A stretch of 13,594 nucleotides of DNA from Verrucomicrobiota bacterium (GTDB lineage Bacteria > Verrucomicrobiota > Verrucomicrobiia > Opitutales > UBA953), in NCBI GenBank assembly GCA_009924965.1, contig RFQN01000021.1, forward strand, positions 1-13,594. Reading direction: 5' to 3'. How positions within the stretch are numbered: position 1 is the first letter of the stretch; each line of letters opens with the position of its first letter. Both the position numbers and the translations under genes were made by a program. Below, piece by piece: positions 11,462-13,594 of this stretch. The notes under the pieces were generated by a model that was not told the origin of the DNA, did no database searches, and saw only the letters and a program-made list of their open reading frames with translations.

Positions 11462-13594
11462 TTATTTGGCGGGTACCAGCTGGACCGCGTCGGCGTGGAC
11501 GTTGCCGTTGGCGTTCTTGGTGCTGAGGGTGAGGGTGTGTTCGCCGGCCGTGAAGTCGTAGGTTCCGAGCACATGGAAGCCGCCGGCTGGGTCGGTCTTC
11601 TGGTCCGCCGTGAGCGTGACGACCTGCTTGCCGTTCGGGTTCAGGCTGACGGTCGCATTGCTGGCGCGGTTCTCGTGGCCGGCCCAGTAGAGGCGGACTT
11701 CATAGCGACCGGCTTGAGGGATTTTGAACGAATAGGTGGCTTCGTTGTCTCCCTTGGGGGCGTAGTGGTAGCCGGCGCCGACGTGCGGGAGGCCTTCGCC
11801 GGCGGTCCAGCGGCCCTTCAGCTTGGCATCGGCATCATCCACGACGATGCCAGGCAGCTTGGCCAGTTCGGCCTTCTGGTCGTCGGAAAGCTTGGGCGCA
11901 GCGCCGGCGGCCCTACCGAGGTCGGCGTTCATGCGGCCCACGGGGAGCTGCTTGTAGTCGGCGATGGACGTGTCGAGCGTGAGTTCGCCCGTCAGGGAGG
12001 TGCGGCGCATGCGGCCAGGCTGTTCCATCAGTTTGATCAGCTCAGGGAGGTGTTCCTGGTAGACACCACGGGGATTGGTCTTCTCGCGGACCGCGAGGTA
12101 GGCGGCCTTCCCGACGACTTCACCCATCATGCCGATGGTGCGCATGACGCGGACGGTGCCGAGGGCCTCGTGCGTCACGGAGATGTGGCGACCAGCCATG
12201 AAGAGGTTGTCGATGTTCTTCGAGTAGAAGAGGCGGTAGGGCAGCGGATAGCCGTTGCGGCGGTCGACGGCGACGACGTGTTTGCCGCTGGAATCTACGT
12301 AGCCGAAGGCGGCGCGGGAGATGAAGGGGTTTTCCGGGAATTTTTTGGCGTACTGTTCACGGGCGTAGTGGAGGTCGATGTCCCAGGTCGTCGGCACGCA
12401 GCCGTCCGCGAATTCCTTGCGGGCTAGGATGTCCTCCTTCGTCAGGATGATGTCGCCCGTGAGCAGGCGGGATTCGCGCGGGCCGCCGACGTGCGAGGCC
12501 CACTTGAGGTCGGCCAAGGCGTATTTTTCCTTTTCGGGGCCGTTCTTCAGCGCGGAGAAGGCGCCGTAGAGCGCGCGGAGGTTCCAGTCGCGGATATACT
12601 CGAGGTCGTTGATCGGGTCCTTGTCGAAACCGGATTCCCAGAACCATTCGGCCTTCATGAAAGGCTTGCCGTCGATCTTCGAACTGGAGCGCTGGAGCGT
12701 CGGGAAGTCGCCGAGAGCGAGGGGGAGGGCCCAAGGCGTGGCGGGCCAAGCGACCGGCGCGGCCGCGTCCTGGTAGAACCACATGTTCGACATGCCCATG
12801 CGCTTGTTGGGTTCGGTGCGGAACTCGGCGCCGGCGTAGGCGCCCACCCAGCCGTGTCCGGTGGTGTCGGCCACGAACTTCGCGCGGAAGAGGCGTTCGC
12901 GGCCGGTCTTGACGTCGATGGCCTTGACCGCGGCGATGCGGTTTCCGTCCATGACGACACCCGTGGCGAAGTGGCCGAGGAAGAGGCTGATGGTCTTTTC
13001 GTCGCGGACGACTTTCTCCTTCAGTTCGTCGCCGAAGCTGTCGACGCGACCGGGGCTGTCGGGGGAGCGGTCGGCGATTTCTTCGATGATCTCGCCGAGG
13101 TGCGGGTATTTGCCGCGGGTGGTGCCGCCCATCGCCCAGACGCCGATTTCGGAGCTGCCGTTGCCGCCGAGGACGAAGCGATCCTGGATGAACGCGACCT
13201 TGAGGGATTGGCGGGCGCCGGAAAGCGCGGCGCCGAGGCCGCCATAGCCGCCGCCGACCACGACGAGGTCGTATTCACCGACTTCTTCAGGGCCGTTCGG
13301 GTTGTTGAAAGAATTGCGGTAGGTGGCGAGGGCGGGGGCCTCGTTGGGCGGCACGCCGTTGTCCTTCGTCAAGACGATGGCGTCGCAACGGCCGTCGAAG
13401 CCGGTGAGGTCATGGAGGGCGAGCTTGGCTTCGCCGGCCGCGAGCGTGACCTTGCCGCCGTCTTGCCAATGCCAGTCGGCCCCTTTAGCGCCGAACTCGG
13501 TGGCGACGGGCTGGCCATTGACGATCAGCTGGAAGCGACCAGGCGCACCGGGGGCGTTCCAGTGGCCGACCCAATCCTTGGTGCGGGCCCAGAC
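11462..13594 (-). CDS. FAD-dependent oxidoreductase with flanking beta-sandwich domains, N-terminus outside window
   Basis: The frame is open to the window edge, so 710 C-terminal residues are visible; a TTG at 13372 is not the start, because sensible protein continues upstream. The first ~75 residues (VWARTKDWVGHWNAPG, ..., LTGFDGRCDAIVLTKD) resemble a carbohydrate-binding-like beta-sandwich. The flavin domain starts with DLVVVGGGYGGLGAALSGA (dinucleotide-binding GxGxxG, about residue 114 of the visible part) and LGGNGSSE, and ends with GRHISVTHEALGTVRVMRTI, the second FAD contact of the FAD_oxidored (PF12831-like) family. The last ~128 residues (11465-11848; GRWTAGEGLPHVGAGYHYA, AGRYEVRLYWAGHENRASN, HADAVQLVPAK) look like a golvesin/xanthan-lyase C-terminal-like domain. 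The substrate is unknown; the flanking domains suggest a polysaccharide or other extracytoplasmic target. The signal peptide, if any, is off the window. It forms an operon with the membrane flavoprotein 3 nt downstream. Confidence 0.92.
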   Translation of the reverse strand, partial: VWARTKDWVGHWNAPGAPGRFQLIVNGQPVATEFGAKGADWHWQDGGKVTLAAGEAKLALHDLTGFDGRCDAIVLTKDNGVPPNEAPALATYRNSFNNPNGPEEVGEYDLVVVGGGYGGLGAALSGARQSLKVAFIQDRFVLGGNGSSEIGVWAMGGTTRGKYPHLGEIIEEIADRSPDSPGRVDSFGDELKEKVVRDEKTISLFLGHFATGVVMDGNRIAAVKAIDVKTGRERLFRAKFVADTTGHGWVGAYAGAEFRTEPNKRMGMSNMWFYQDAAAPVAWPATPWALPLALGDFPTLQRSSSKIDGKPFMKAEWFWESGFDKDPINDLEYIRDWNLRALYGAFSALKNGPEKEKYALADLKWASHVGGPRESRLLTGDIILTKEDILARKEFADGCVPTTWDIDLHYAREQYAKKFPENPFISRAAFGYVDSSGKHVVAVDRRNGYPLPYRLFYSKNIDNLFMAGRHISVTHEALGTVRVMRTIGMMGEVVGKAAYLAVREKTNPRGVYQEHLPELIKLMEQPGRMRRTSLTGELTLDTSIADYKQLPVGRMNADLGRAAGAAPKLSDDQKAELAKLPGIVVDDADAKLKGRWTAGEGLPHVGAGYHYAPKGDNEATYSFKIPQAGRYEVRLYWAGHENRASNATVSLNPNGKQVVTLTADQKTDPAGGFHVLGTYDFTAGEHTLTLSTKNANGNVHADAVQLVPAK

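Noticed and set aside
11261..12427. 388-codon plus-strand frame antisense to the flavoprotein and FAD oxidoreductase
   Set aside because: Composition is Val/Gly/Ala/Arg-biased with no motif, and both minus-strand genes under it have strong family signatures.

Overview
The window reads as a high-GC chromosomal segment of a Verrucomicrobiota bacterium, most likely the Opitutales/Opitutaceae side of the phylum. That assignment is an inference. It rests on a very long beta-strand-repeat surface protein with a PEP-CTERM tail, a sugar-acid cassette (SDR, GntP permease, SGNH hydrolase), a FAD oxidoreductase flanked by carbohydrate-binding-like beta domains, and start codons that mostly lack Shine-Dalgarno sequences. 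No rRNA, tRNA, CRISPR array, transposase or integrase was found.

Layout. Positions 1-2466 (+) hold a tight three-gene cassette: the C-terminal part of a short-chain dehydrogenase, a GntP-family gluconate/sugar-acid:H+ symporter and a secreted SGNH/GDSL hydrolase, with gaps of 12 and 8 nt. This fits release, uptake and oxidation or reduction of a sugar acid. Positions 2467-2626 form the only real intergenic region. It contains three copies of a 10-nt motif and a perfect 8-bp hairpin whose 3' arm carries the likely ribosome binding site of the next gene. Positions 2627-8853 (+) encode a giant exported protein: two DNRLRE-like modules, a duplicated linker module, at least eight autotransporter-associated beta-strand repeats and a C-terminal PEP-CTERM signal. 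The reading frame breaks at about 5428, splitting it into 934 and 1141 codons.

Positions 8846-13594 (-) hold a converging two-gene operon, overlapping the end of the surface-protein gene by 8 bp. The upstream gene, cut by the window edge, is a FAD-dependent oxidoreductase with beta-sandwich-like domains on both sides of the flavin domain. Three nt after it lies an 870-residue membrane flavoprotein. It combines two FMN-binding domains, a NosR/NapH-like membrane core with two CX3CP motifs, and a C-terminal ApbE (FAD:protein FMN transferase) domain. By counting hydrophobic segments, both FMN domains and the ApbE domain fall outside the membrane and the Cys motifs fall inside, so the protein could flavinylate itself and pass electrons across the membrane.

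The most interesting material is this predicted self-flavinylating electron conduit, its pairing with the FAD oxidoreductase, and the frameshifted giant surface protein with its possible SD-sequestering leader hairpin.
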